Assembly: GCF_036388275.1 (NCBI RefSeq)
Contig: NZ_DASVSF010000099.1
Location: forward strand, 1 to 64,000
Length of the DNA: 64,000 bases
Direction: 5' to 3'
Source: Longimicrobium sp.
GTDB lineage: Bacteria > Gemmatimonadota > Gemmatimonadetes > Longimicrobiales > Longimicrobiaceae
Part shown: in pieces, positions 9,081-19,303 of the stretch
Layout: every line of letters starts with the position of its first letter
Position numbering within the stretch: position 1 is the first letter of the stretch
Notes under the pieces: generated by a model
Database searches by the model: none
The model's input: the letters and a program-made list of their open reading frames with translations, nothing else
What the model was told of the DNA's origin: nothing
Translations under genes and position numbers: made by a program

Positions 9081-9851
9081 TCACGATGCGCGGCGGGCGG
9101 ACCCGGAAACTTCTTCTCGCCCGGCTTCCAGCGGCGGCATCGACTCGGTCTCGGCGAGGCGCTCCACGAACACGGCGCGCACACGCTCCGTGAGCGCCTC
9201 CAGGTCTTCGCCGGGGCGCACCGTCACCGGCGGCTCGAAGTAGACGTGGATGGTAGCCGGGCGCACGGAAAAGGTATCGGGGCGCATGATGTCGTAGCTG
9301 CCCGTCACCACCGTGGGAATGATGGGGATGCCTGACTCGTGCGCCAGGACGAACGCCCCCTTCTTGAACGGCTGCAGGCGCCCCGTGCGCGAGCGCGTCC
9401 CTTCCGCGAAGATGATCACCACGCTTCGCTGCTCCCGCATCTGCTGCCCGGCGACGCGCAGGCTTTCCACCGCGCGTTCGCGGTTGCTGCGGTCGATGGA
9501 GATGTGCCCCGCGGCCTTCCACGCCAGGCCGAACACGGGCACCCGCTCCAGCTCCTTCTTGGCGACGAAGTGAAAATCCACCTTCAGCAGCACGGCAATG
9601 GCGAAGACGTCGAACCAGGACACGTGATTGGCGACGAGGATGAAAGGCTCCCCCGGCTTCACGTTCTCCATCCCGTGCGCCACCGCCCGCGACTCGCTGG
9701 ACCACAGCGCAATCCGCGCCCACTGCCGCGACCACGCGACGAACAAGTGGCCTCGCACCCCGAACAGCGCCAGGATGATCGCCATCCCCCCGTAGCTGAA
9801 GGTGGCGATCGTCATCCAGAACACCATCCAGAGCGCCCGGACGATCCCCAT
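9081..9851 (-). CDS. plsC: 1-acyl-sn-glycerol-3-phosphate acyltransferase (PlsC family)
   Basis: 256 aa. I place the start at the ATG of 9851, which overlaps the thiL stop (TGATG), rather than further upstream. The N-terminal 30 residues form a membrane segment (FWMTIATFSYGGMAIILALF). The acyltransferase box NHVSWFD gives the catalytic His76 and Asp81, and FAEGTRSR at about 148-155 is the glycerol-phosphate binding block. The family adds the second acyl chain to lysophosphatidic acid at the inner membrane, making phosphatidic acid. The last 25 residues are charged and look disordered. It is translationally coupled to thiL, although the two reactions are unrelated. Confidence 0.93.
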   Translation of the reverse strand: MGIVRALWMVFWMTIATFSYGGMAIILALFGVRGHLFVAWSRQWARIALWSSESRAVAHGMENVKPGEPFILVANHVSWFDVFAIAVLLKVDFHFVAKKELERVPVFGLAWKAAGHISIDRSNRERAVESLRVAGQQMREQRSVVIIFAEGTRSRTGRLQPFKKGAFVLAHESGIPIIPTVVTGSYDIMRPDTFSVRPATIHVYFEPPVTVRPGEDLEALTERVRAVFVERLAETESMPPLEAGREEVSGSARRAS

Positions 9852-10864
9852 CAGGCGCCGTCGCGGAAGTGCTGCCATCCCCCGCCCTGCACGGGCGTCC
9901 GGTGCCCCTCGGCGTCCACGAACCAGACGCCGGCGCCCCCGCCCACGCGCCCGACGCAACTTAGCGGCACCCCGAAAGCCCGCACGAACGCGTCCACGTG
10001 GGGCTGCACGGCACCGACGGGCGCGGTGAAGCAGAGCTCGTAGTCTTCACCGCCGTGAAGGCCCGCGCGCACCGTGGTTTCCGGCGAGCGAGCGCGGGCG
10101 GCGGGGTGCACGGGAAGCAGCTCGGGAACCAGGAGGATGGCCACGCCGCTGGAGGCCGAGAGGTGCGCGGCGTCGCCCGCGAGGCCATCGGAAAGGTCGA
10201 TCATGGCGGAGGGCACACCGCGGCCCAGCAGCCACAGGGCCTCACGGATGCGCGGCAGCGGACGCGCGAAGCGGGCGCGCGCGCCGGGCCTGGGCTGCTT
10301 TCCTGCCTCCAGCGCCGCCACGCACGCCGCGGCGCCGCCCAGTTCGCCGGTGACCCACACCTCGTGCCCGTGCGCGGCCCCGGAGCGCAGCACGGGACGC
10401 GGCGCCTCGCCGACGACGGTGACGTCCACCACCACCGGCCCGGGCGACCGGGTGGTGTCTCCCCCCAGCAGCAGCCCGCCGACGGACTCCGCCGCCTCGC
10501 GGCACCCCGCCATCAGCTGCTGGGCGAACTCGCCCGCGTCCTCCGTTGGCACCGCGAGCGACACCAGGATGCCGATGGGCCGCGCCGCCACCGCCGCCAG
10601 GTCGCTGAGCGCCGCCGCCGCCGCACGCCAGCCGATTTCGTGGGGGGTCAGCCAGTCGCGGCGGAAGTGCACCCCCTCCACGCTCATGTCGGTGGAGAGC
10701 GCCACCCCCTCGGCGGCCACGACGGCGCAGTCGTCGCCGGGCGCCACGCGCACGTCGGCTCGCGCCCCCTCGGCCGGCCCGTTCGCGAGAAAGCCGCGGA
10801 TCAGGTCGAACTCGGGGCCGGGCGCAAGGCGGGGGCCGGGGGTGTTGGGCGGACGTTCGCGCAT
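9851..10864 (-). CDS. thiL: Thiamine-monophosphate kinase ThiL
   Basis: 337 aa, ATG at 10864. The AIR-synthase-type fold is recognised from FDLIRGF near the N-terminus, the metal/ATP motif GDDCAVV, STDMSVEGVHF, LGGDTTRSPGP, MIDLSDGLAGDAAHL and HGGEDYELCF. The enzyme phosphorylates thiamine monophosphate to thiamine diphosphate with ATP in the cytosol. No other thiamine gene is near. It is the first gene of a short minus-strand run (thiL, plsC, moaC, lytic transglycosylase). A dispersed octamer repeat lies 33-64 bases upstream of its start. Confidence 0.96.
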   Translation of the reverse strand: MRERPPNTPGPRLAPGPEFDLIRGFLANGPAEGARADVRVAPGDDCAVVAAEGVALSTDMSVEGVHFRRDWLTPHEIGWRAAAAALSDLAAVAARPIGILVSLAVPTEDAGEFAQQLMAGCREAAESVGGLLLGGDTTRSPGPVVVDVTVVGEAPRPVLRSGAAHGHEVWVTGELGGAAACVAALEAGKQPRPGARARFARPLPRIREALWLLGRGVPSAMIDLSDGLAGDAAHLSASSGVAILLVPELLPVHPAARARSPETTVRAGLHGGEDYELCFTAPVGAVQPHVDAFVRAFGVPLSCVGRVGGGAGVWFVDAEGHRTPVQGGGWQHFRDGA

Positions 10865-10896
10865 GCAGACAACATAGTGCGAAAGCGAAGGGAAGA

Positions 10897-10928
10897 AAGT
10901 GCGTGAGTGCGTTCGTGCGTGAGTGCGG
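10897..10928 (+). repeat. Octamer repeat (NNAGTGCG) array, copy 1
   Basis: Four AGTGCG/CGTGCG units follow each other with an 8-base period (GTGCGTGAGTGCGTTCGTGC and on). The array lies just upstream of thiL. It is in inverted orientation to the copy at 11017-11051. Confidence 0.85.
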
Positions 10929-10975
10929 CACTTCGGGACATTCGAAAGAACCCGGCTGCATCCCCCAAACGAGCC

Positions 10976-11004
10976 GCGCCGGCACCCGAGGAGGATGCCG
11001 GCGC
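10976..11004 (-). terminator. Hairpin downstream of acnA
   Basis: GCGCCGGCA and TGCCGGCGC pair perfectly (9 bp) around an 11-nt loop, 50 bases past the acnA stop. No T-run follows in either direction. It sits between the two inverted octamer arrays, which could pair outside it and make a much larger stem. Confidence 0.55.
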
Positions 11005-11016
11005 AGCTTCGCAGTT

Positions 11017-11051
11017 CACTTCCGCACTAACGCACTAACGCACTCCCGCAC
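11017..11051 (-). repeat. Octamer repeat (NNAGTGCG) array, copy 2
   Basis: On the minus strand this reads as four GTGCG units with an 8-base period, two of them spaced by TTA. It begins 2 bases after the acnA stop codon and is the reverse complement of the kind of sequence at 10897-10928. Confidence 0.85.
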
Positions 11052-11053
11052 GA

Positions 11054-13999
<2,946 letters not shown>

Positions 14000-14282
14000 C
14001 AACGATCTCCTGTTCAGGAACCAGAACCCAGGGTGCGCCCCGCCGCCCTCACCACCCGGCCACCCGTCCGTGCGACGGGGCGCGTACCATCGACAGTTTA
14101 TCCCCCGTGGCGCGCGTCCGAAAGTCGGGACGGCGCTCCAGGAGATGGGCCTGGCGGCGAACCCCGTACGAGCGTGCAAGCGACGCTCCATCCGCCGTGC
14201 AGGACCGGGCCGAATCCGTTACGTTGTGGGCCGCGCCGGCGGGTCCGGGCGAGCGAGGAAAAACACGGGAGACGTATCCGCG

Positions 14283-14645
14283 ATGAGCCGCGAAGTGATC
14301 CTGATCGGGGACAAGGTCCTCATCAAGCCCGAAGAAGAGAACCAGCAGACGCCGTCGGGGCTGTTTCTGCCGCAGGGGGTGCAGCAGAAGGAGCAGGTGA
14401 TGCAGGGATACGTGGTGAACACCGGCCCCGGCTACCCGCTGGGCGAGGCGGCGGCGGATGGAGAAACGTGGACCGGACGCACGCGCACCGAGCTGCGCTA
14501 CGTGCCGCTGCAGGCGGAGAAGGGAGACTACGCGATCTTCCTGAAGACGCCCGCGGTGGAGGTGGAGATCGACGGCAGCAAGTACCAGATCGTTCCGCAC
14601 AACGCCATTCTCCTCCTCATCCGCGACCGCATCCCGCTGCCGTGA
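14283..14645 (+). CDS. Stand-alone GroES/Cpn10-like protein
   Basis: 120 aa. The chosen ATG at 14283 has GGGAG about 12 bases upstream and begins with the typical Cpn10 strand VILIGDKVLIKPEEENQQTPSGLFLP. The middle is longer than in true GroES (normally about 95 aa): it holds a GEAAADGETWTGRTRTELRY insertion and ends with the conserved-looking DGSKYQIVPHNAILLLI. GroES caps GroEL folding chambers, but no groEL is adjacent, so this is likely a second, diverged co-chaperonin or a GroES-fold protein with another use. It is divergent from acnA with a gap of about 280 bases. Confidence is high for the fold, low for the function. Confidence 0.8.
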   Translation: MSREVILIGDKVLIKPEEENQQTPSGLFLPQGVQQKEQVMQGYVVNTGPGYPLGEAAADGETWTGRTRTELRYVPLQAEKGDYAIFLKTPAVEVEIDGSKYQIVPHNAILLLIRDRIPLP

Positions 14646-14711
14646 GGATCGTCGAGGACGTGGATTGAGGGGATCGAGGAGGAACTGGTAGAAGGCGTAT
14701 TTTCGTGAGAT

Positions 14712-14735
14712 ACCGCCGGTCTCATCTCCGGCGGT
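14712..14735 (+). terminator. Hairpin after the GroES-like gene
   Basis: ACCGCCGG pairs with CCGGCGGT (8 bp, 8-nt loop), 67 bases after the stop codon. There is no T-run. It could be a weak terminator or the remnant of a REP-type stem, since the same CCGGCGGTTGA string recurs at the REP element just downstream. Confidence 0.35.
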
Positions 14736-14798
14736 TGAGAAGAAAGGCAGGGATCTCGTGCAGCGCCAACCCGGATGCGGACCGGCGGCTCGCGCCCG

Positions 14799-14845
14799 GC
14801 GGTTGAAACCGCGTCTGGAAATTCACGAAGTCCGCCTGCGCGGAC
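14799..14845 (+). repeat. REP element, left copy flanking the RAYT gene
   Basis: A bipartite 47-nt element. Stem 1 is GCGGTT-GA-AACCGC (14799-14812), then a 17-nt spacer, then stem 2 GTCCGC-CTGC-GCGGAC (14830-14845). Together with a few flanking bases it forms a 51-nt inverted repeat (14800-14850 against 15289-15339) with only three mismatches. Confidence 0.9.
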
Positions 14846-14863
14846 TGCGGTCTACAGGGGATC

Positions 14864-15280
14864 GTGCGAGGGAATTACGCGAAGCTCTACCTGCACCTGG
14901 TGTGGGCCACGTGGGATCGGCTGCCGCTGATCACCCCTGAGTTGCGCGTGCCCATCTACCAAGCCCTGCACGAGCAGGCGAACCGGACCGGTTGCGAGAT
15001 GATCGCGGTCGGAGGAATCCAGGACCACGTGCACGTCCTCCTGAAGATGCCGACGACGGTTTCCATCGCGGAGATCGTCAAGAGCCTGAAGGGCGGGTCC
15101 ACACACGTCGTCACGCACGCCGTGCAGCGCGGCTCGTTCTTCAAATGGCAGGGCAGCTACGGCGCATTTACTGTTTCCCGCACGCACGTCCCCATGGTCC
15201 GCGCCTACGTCTTGAACCAGGAACGGCATCATCGTGAAAACCGCCTCAGCCGCACGCTCGAGCGCATGTCCGAGCACTGA
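14864..15280 (+). CDS. REP-associated tyrosine transposase (Y1/IS200-like HUH family)
   Basis: 138 aa; GTG at 14864 lies 18 bases after the left REP element. The HUH metal motif is visible as His55-Val-His57 in QDHVHVLLKMP, and the likely nucleophile is Tyr115 in RAYVLNQERHH. The family nicks single-stranded DNA at a hairpin and forms a 5'-phosphotyrosine. IS200-type TnpA and RAYTs share this domain; the flanking palindromic REP copies in inverted order, and solo copies elsewhere in the window, favour a RAYT that mobilises REP sequences rather than an insertion sequence. No accessory tnpB/iscB gene is present. The gene looks intact and ends 13 bases before the right REP. Confidence 0.92.
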   Translation: MRGNYAKLYLHLVWATWDRLPLITPELRVPIYQALHEQANRTGCEMIAVGGIQDHVHVLLKMPTTVSIAEIVKSLKGGSTHVVTHAVQRGSFFKWQGSYGAFTVSRTHVPMVRAYVLNQERHHRENRLSRTLERMSEH

Positions 15281-15293
15281 AGCCGCGGCCGCA

Positions 15294-15340
15294 GTCCGCG
15301 AAGGCGGACTTCGTGAAGTTCCAGCCGCGGTTTCAACCGC
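15294..15340 (-). repeat. REP element, right copy flanking the RAYT gene
   Basis: Read on the minus strand: stem 1 GCGGTT-GA-AACCGC, a 17-nt spacer, stem 2 GTCCGC-CTTC-GCGGAC. It is inverted relative to the left copy, so the pair has REPIN-like symmetry with the transposase gene between. Confidence 0.9.
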
Positions 15341-15406
15341 CCGGACGGAGGCCGGCCCTAACCGCACCTCACCCGCCGACGCACGACACCACGTCGCAGC
15401 CACCCT

Positions 15407-15610
15407 TCATTCGTCGTCGAGTCCGTCGCCCACCGCCAGATCGAACTCGGCGTCGACTTCTGTCATCTCTGCGGCGTAGTCAGGATCGCGCCCGGCTTCC
15501 TCGTACGCAGCGTACCCCGCACGGACCTGACGGACCCAACCCGTGCTGTCCGACATGTCTTCGCGATCACGCCACATACCGATGAACGGCTCTTGCTCGA
15601 TGGGGATCAT
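15407..15610 (-). CDS. Orphan antitoxin-like small protein
   Basis: 67 aa; ATG at 15610 is preceded at close range by GAGGAG, and a TATACT box lies about 25 bases further up. The start IPIEQEPFIGMWRDREDMSD resembles the toxin-wrapping C-terminal tail of many VapB-type antitoxins (FIGMWxDREDMxDS). The rest is acidic (ending VGDGLDDE). A DNA-binding N-terminal domain is missing, and there is no toxin gene beside it. It may be a free anti-toxin tail that neutralises a PIN toxin made elsewhere, or a remnant of a toxin-antitoxin locus broken by the neighbouring RAYT/REP region. The strong ribosome site suggests that it is expressed. Confidence 0.6.
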   Translation of the reverse strand: MIPIEQEPFIGMWRDREDMSDSTGWVRQVRAGYAAYEEAGRDPDYAAEMTEVDAEFDLAVGDGLDDE

Positions 15611-15634
15611 GATCTCCTCGCGTGAGCTGCCTCG

Positions 15635-15640
15635 AGTATA
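15635..15640 (-). promoter_or_regulatory. Possible -10 box for the orphan antitoxin-like gene
   Basis: TATACT on the minus strand inside ATTACTATACTC, an unusually AT-rich patch in this genome, 25 bases before the start codon. No clear -35 box was found. Confidence 0.4.
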
Positions 15641-15676
15641 GTAATCCCGCGCCGTCCAAAGCGGCAGGGTTCTGCG

Positions 15677-16633
15677 TCAGACGCCCGCTTCGACGTGCTC
15701 CTCGGCGCGCCCGAGGGCCACGCAGCGGTGCTCCTCGAAGTCGCGGGGCTCGATCTGGATGGTCAGGTGGTGAAGGCCGAAGCGGTCGTGCAGCACGCAG
15801 TGCAGGTCCGCCAGGATCTCGCCCGAGTGGCGCCGCTCCATCCGCTCGCCGACCACGGCGTGCGCGCTCAGCGCATCCAATCCGCTCGTGATCGTCCACA
15901 CGTGCAGATCGTGCACGTCCTCCACCCCGTCCACGCCCAGCATGGCCCCGCGCACCGCCCCCAGGTCGATGTGCGCCGGCGTGCCCTCCAGCAGCACCCC
16001 CACGCTCTCCTTCAGCAGGTGCCACGACGAGTACAGCACCAGCACCGCGATGGCCACGGAGACGGCGGGATCCGCCCACGCCCAGCCGAACGCCCAGATC
16101 AGCAGGCCTCCGGTGATGGCACCGACGCTGCCCAGCGCGTCCGTCAGCAGGTGAAGCCAGGCGCCGCGGATGTTCAGGCTTTCGTCCCTGCCGCCGTGAA
16201 GGATCACCAGCCCCGCCACGTTCACCGCCAGCCCGCCCACGGCAATGATCATCACCGTGAGCCCCGCCACCGGTTCCGGCGCGCGGAAGCGATGCCACGC
16301 CTCGACGAAGATGAAGAGGGCGATGGCGATCAGCGTGGCCGCGTTGGCGAGCGCCGCCAGGATCTCGGTGCGGTGATAGCCGAACGTGCGCCGGGGCGTC
16401 GCCGGCTTCTGCGCCATCCAGATGGCGAACAGCGACAGCGCCAGCGCCCCCACGTCCGACAGCATGTGCCCGGCGTCCGCCAGCAGGGCCAGGGAGTTGG
16501 CCAGGATGCCGCCGACCACCTCCGCCACCAGGTACACCGCGGCCAGGGCGAGCGTCAGCTTCAGCCGCCGCGTGTTGCGCGCGGCGCCGTGGGAATGCGA
16601 GTGGCCGTGCCCGTGGTGATGTCCGGCGCCCAT
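15677..16633 (-). CDS. Cation diffusion facilitator, CzcD/ZitB type
   Basis: 318 aa. The N-terminus is a His-rich stretch (HHHGHGHSHSHG, residues 5-16), typical of zinc exporters. Six membrane segments follow. The two metal-site motifs are visible as HMLSD in segment II and HLLTD in segment V. The cytoplasmic C-terminal domain carries further histidines (DVHDLHVWTITSG, HHLTIQIEP). The family exports Zn2+, Cd2+ or Co2+ from the cytosol in exchange for protons. The start codon directly abuts an octamer repeat array at 16635-16670, and no Shine-Dalgarno sequence is seen. It follows lgt but is separated from it by a terminator, so it is probably transcribed alone. Confidence 0.94.
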   Translation of the reverse strand: MGAGHHHGHGHSHSHGAARNTRRLKLTLALAAVYLVAEVVGGILANSLALLADAGHMLSDVGALALSLFAIWMAQKPATPRRTFGYHRTEILAALANAATLIAIALFIFVEAWHRFRAPEPVAGLTVMIIAVGGLAVNVAGLVILHGGRDESLNIRGAWLHLLTDALGSVGAITGGLLIWAFGWAWADPAVSVAIAVLVLYSSWHLLKESVGVLLEGTPAHIDLGAVRGAMLGVDGVEDVHDLHVWTITSGLDALSAHAVVGERMERRHSGEILADLHCVLHDRFGLHHLTIQIEPRDFEEHRCVALGRAEEHVEAGV

Positions 16634-16634
16634 G

Positions 16635-16670
16635 GGAGTGCGTGAGTGCGTTAGTGCGGGAGTGCGTGAG
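16635..16670 (+). repeat. Octamer repeat (NNAGTGCG) array, copy 3
   Basis: Four AGTGCG units with 8-base spacing (GGGAGTGCGTGAGTGCG and on), ending one base before the CDF start codon. Here only one orientation is present; no inverted partner was found nearby. Confidence 0.85.
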
Positions 16671-16729
16671 CGAACCGCCTGGATGCATACCGCGGGAGAT
16701 GGCGGAAGTTCGCGTCCGCGGCAGAAACG

Positions 16730-16753
16730 AAAAAGGCGCGCCGGAGCGCGCCT
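16730..16753 (-). terminator. Intrinsic terminator of lgt
   Basis: On the minus strand AGGCGCGC-TCCG-GCGCGCCT is an 8-bp stem with a 4-nt loop, followed directly by TTTT and TCG. It starts 8 bases after the lgt stop. Confidence 0.85.
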
Positions 16754-16760
16754 CGATGCG

Positions 16761-17756
16761 TCAGCGGGAGATGGCTTCCACGGGAGGAGGGCCGTTGCGG
16801 AGTGCGCGCAGGCCGCGGACGACGAAGAAGATGCCCACGGCGATCATTCCCAGGCTGAGCGTCTGGCCCATGGTCAGCGGACCCAGCACCGTGCCGACCG
16901 GGTCGCCCGCATCCGTGAACTGCGCGTCCGGCTGGCGGAAGAGCTCCAGGAACGAGCGGATCAGGCCATATCCCAGCATGAACACCCCGCCGAGCGTTCC
17001 CGGGGCCAGGCGGATGCCGCGCTTTCGCGTCCACGCGTACAGTCCCCACAGCACCAGCCCCAGCAGCAGCCCTTCGGCCAGCCCCTCGTACAGCTGCGAG
17101 GGGTGGCGCAGCGGCACCTGCGCCTGCACCCGGTCCCACAGCCCCGTGCGGTACGCCTGCTCGATCAGCAGCTCGCGCTCGCGCAGGGAGCCGGCGCCCG
17201 CCGTACCCAGCAGCTGCGCGGCGACGGGGTCGGTGGGAAAGCGCACGGCCCAGGGCACCGCGTCCGTCGTCACCCGCCCGTACAGCTCGCCGTTGATGAA
17301 GTTGGCGGTGCGCACGGTCACGATGGCGGGCAGAACGGCCAGCGCCAGCCCGTCACCCAGGCGCAGGAACGGCACCTTGTGCTTGCGCGAGAACCACCAT
17401 CCCGCTGTCAGCGCGCCCAGCAGGCCGCCGTGGAAGGCCAAGCCGCCTTCCCAGATGCGGATGATGCGCGCCGGGTTGGCCGCGAAGGTGGGGAAGTCGT
17501 AGAAGAGGATGTAGCCCAGCCGCCCGCCCAGGATCACGCCCAAAATGAACATGAACAGCAGGTCGCCCACCGAGTCCTGCTCCATGGGCACGTAGCCGTC
17601 GCGCGCCATCTTGCGCATCAGCAGGTAGCCGGCATAGAAGCCGATCATGAACGTGATCCCGTACCACCGGATCGCCAGGCCGCCCGGGAGTTCCAGGGCG
17701 ACGGGGTCGATGCGGGGGAACGGGATCTCGATCAGCCCCAGCGGGGCCAGCACCAC
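16761..17756 (-). CDS. lgt: Prolipoprotein diacylglyceryl transferase Lgt
   Basis: 331 aa; GTG start at 17756. Seven membrane segments are expected; motifs are IRWYGITFMIGFYAGYLL near residue 28, GRLGYILFYD, GGLAFHGGLLGAL near 100, FINGELYGR (the conserved Asn/Glu block) and HPSQLYEGLAEG. Lgt moves the diacylglyceryl group of phosphatidylglycerol to the lipobox cysteine of prolipoproteins in the inner membrane. That step matters for the many lipoproteins in this window. An insertion of about 40 residues in the middle (VAAQLLGTAGAGSLRERELL) makes it longer than the usual 260-290 aa. It starts 17 bases after the upstream TPR gene and is probably co-transcribed with it. Confidence 0.95.
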   Translation of the reverse strand: MVLAPLGLIEIPFPRIDPVALELPGGLAIRWYGITFMIGFYAGYLLMRKMARDGYVPMEQDSVGDLLFMFILGVILGGRLGYILFYDFPTFAANPARIIRIWEGGLAFHGGLLGALTAGWWFSRKHKVPFLRLGDGLALAVLPAIVTVRTANFINGELYGRVTTDAVPWAVRFPTDPVAAQLLGTAGAGSLRERELLIEQAYRTGLWDRVQAQVPLRHPSQLYEGLAEGLLLGLVLWGLYAWTRKRGIRLAPGTLGGVFMLGYGLIRSFLELFRQPDAQFTDAGDPVGTVLGPLTMGQTLSLGMIAVGIFFVVRGLRALRNGPPPVEAISR

Positions 17757-17773
17757 GGCAGAGAGCGTGGAAA

Positions 17774-18469
17774 TCAGCGCTTCGCGGCGGCCCGGGAGCG
17801 CGCCTCGGCCAGGCGCATCTCGATCACCTGCGCCTGCTGCGAGCCTTCCTTGGCGTCCGCCAGCAGCCGCTCGTAGATGGCGACCGCACCGGCGAAGTCG
17901 TTGTTCTGCTCGTGCATCAGCGCGGCCTGGGCCAGCGCCTCCACCCGCTGGTAGTCGGCACCGGCCTTCTCGCCCGCCTGCTGGTAGGCACGGATGGCTG
18001 CCGCGCGGTCACCCGCCTGGGCGTGCGCCGAGCCCAGCATCATCGACGCCTGTGCGGCCAGCCGCGAGTCGCTTCCCGCCAAGGGGGCGAGCGCGGTGAC
18101 CGCCGCCTTGGGGTTGCCGCTGTTCAGGCGGATCTCCGCCAGCAGCAGGCGAGCCTCGTCGGCCTCGACCGTGCCCGCGTGCGCCTTGATGAACGCCTCC
18201 ACCTGCCCGGCGCCCGCCGCGGTGCCCACCGAGGGGTTGGCGCGGAGGGCCAGGAACTGCTCGGCGGCGCGCGCCGCCTTGCTGGCCGCGTTCACCCGGT
18301 ACACCAGGTACCCGCCCACGGTCACCAGCGCCACGGCCGCGATCGTAACGATCATGCGGACGTTGCGCTTGGCCCACGCGGCCGCCTCGGCGGCGCGAAC
18401 GGCGAACGCGTCGTCGGAGTCGATCGTGCTCTGCGGCCGGCGGGAACGTGCGGCGGTGGACGATGCCAT
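17774..18469 (-). CDS. TPR protein with one membrane anchor (YfgM-like)
   Basis: 231 aa; start placed at the ATG of 18469, with GAGGG 9 bases upstream. A cytoplasmic tail of about 35 residues is followed by one membrane segment (MIVTIAAVALVTVGGYLVY) and then an Ala-rich helical region with tetratricopeptide-like repeats (LLLAEIRLNSGNPKAAV, MLGSAHAQAGDRAAAIRAYQ, ALMHEQNNDFAGAVAIYERL). The topology matches YfgM/BamB-neighbour proteins that bind periplasmic chaperones or the secretion machinery. Function here is inferred only from architecture. It is encoded just ahead of lgt. Confidence 0.8.
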   Translation of the reverse strand: MASSTAARSRRPQSTIDSDDAFAVRAAEAAAWAKRNVRMIVTIAAVALVTVGGYLVYRVNAASKAARAAEQFLALRANPSVGTAAGAGQVEAFIKAHAGTVEADEARLLLAEIRLNSGNPKAAVTALAPLAGSDSRLAAQASMMLGSAHAQAGDRAAAIRAYQQAGEKAGADYQRVEALAQAALMHEQNNDFAGAVAIYERLLADAKEGSQQAQVIEMRLAEARSRAAAKR

Positions 18470-18715
18470 GCGGGGACCCTCTGACGTGTGCTGGGGAAGG
18501 GGCCGGTGGCCCCGGATCGACGTTTCGACCCAAACGAAAACAGACGCGCACGCCGGCAGGCGCGCGCGGGGAAACGCGTAAAGGTATGCCAGGGCCTGTG
18601 GTTCGTCAACCGATGGGCGGCGCGGGTACTGGGTCGCGTTCGGCACCCGGCCTCCAGGTTTCGCAACACCGTGCACCGTGCCGCCCTACTGCCTCGCGTT
18701 CTCCCTCGTGCCGCG

Positions 18716-18928
18716 CTATCGCTGATTCGGGGGACGAAGGGCTTCCCACGCTCCGTAAACCCCTACGATTACGCAGAACAACCCCATGAGCAGGAGGAGG
18801 ACGAACGCCGCGCGATCCGATGCTGTCTCGATCTGCATCGTCTGATAGGCATCGTATGCCATGGCGAACGCCAGAGCACCAAGCGCGATTGCAACAAGGG
18901 CGAACAGAACTCCGATCAGGCTACGCAT
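18716..18928 (-). CDS. Small two-helix membrane protein
   Basis: 70 aa. Two hydrophobic segments (SLIGVLFALVAIALGALAFA, then FVLLLLMGLFCVIVGVYGAW) are joined by a short polar loop. I do not recognise a family. The gene lies in a patch with lower GC than its surroundings and no clear Shine-Dalgarno sequence, so it may be acquired or a chance frame; the well-formed membrane pattern favours a real gene. Confidence 0.5.
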   Translation of the reverse strand: MRSLIGVLFALVAIALGALAFAMAYDAYQTMQIETASDRAAFVLLLLMGLFCVIVGVYGAWEALRPPNQR

Positions 18929-19303
18929 ACTTTGCGATCGGACGTGGGGAAAGGCGCCGTCCAGGGACCGGCTCCTCTACCAGCCCCGGCGCTAGAAAAA
19001 AATTTCGCCGGGCGTTCGGGTGGGCTCGCGCTTACAGGGCGTCGGGAACAAGAAGCGCGCCAAGATCAGGGGGGTCCACGCCGAGCCATGCCCTACCGAC
19101 CCTTGCCATGCCAGGCCTTGCCTGCGCCGGTTCGGCGGCTACCCAAGTCCGCACGGGCGCGCCGGGGTCCGTACATTCAAACTGACCCACTACCGCGGCG
19201 CGCGCGTGCTCGCGGCGCCGCGCCCCGGCTTCATTATTGCCAACGCCGGGGCGGCGCCCCGCCCGGGAACGCGCGACAGCACTCCAATCCACCAAACGAA
19301 GCC
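18929..19303. other. Intergenic region and probable ppdK leader
   Basis: No gene is supported. It holds a hairpin at 18985-19012 (CCCGGCG/CGCCGGG with an A7-T3-rich loop) and a 9-bp perfect hairpin at 19221-19253 (CGCCCCGGC/GCCGGGGCG) within the likely 5' leader of the dikinase gene. I could not assign a convincing promoter. Confidence 0.4.

Noticed and set aside
14800..15339. Complete insertion sequence with terminal inverted repeats
   Set aside because: The inverted repeats are REP elements that also occur alone elsewhere in the window; no target duplication and no second IS gene, so RAYT/REP is the better reading.
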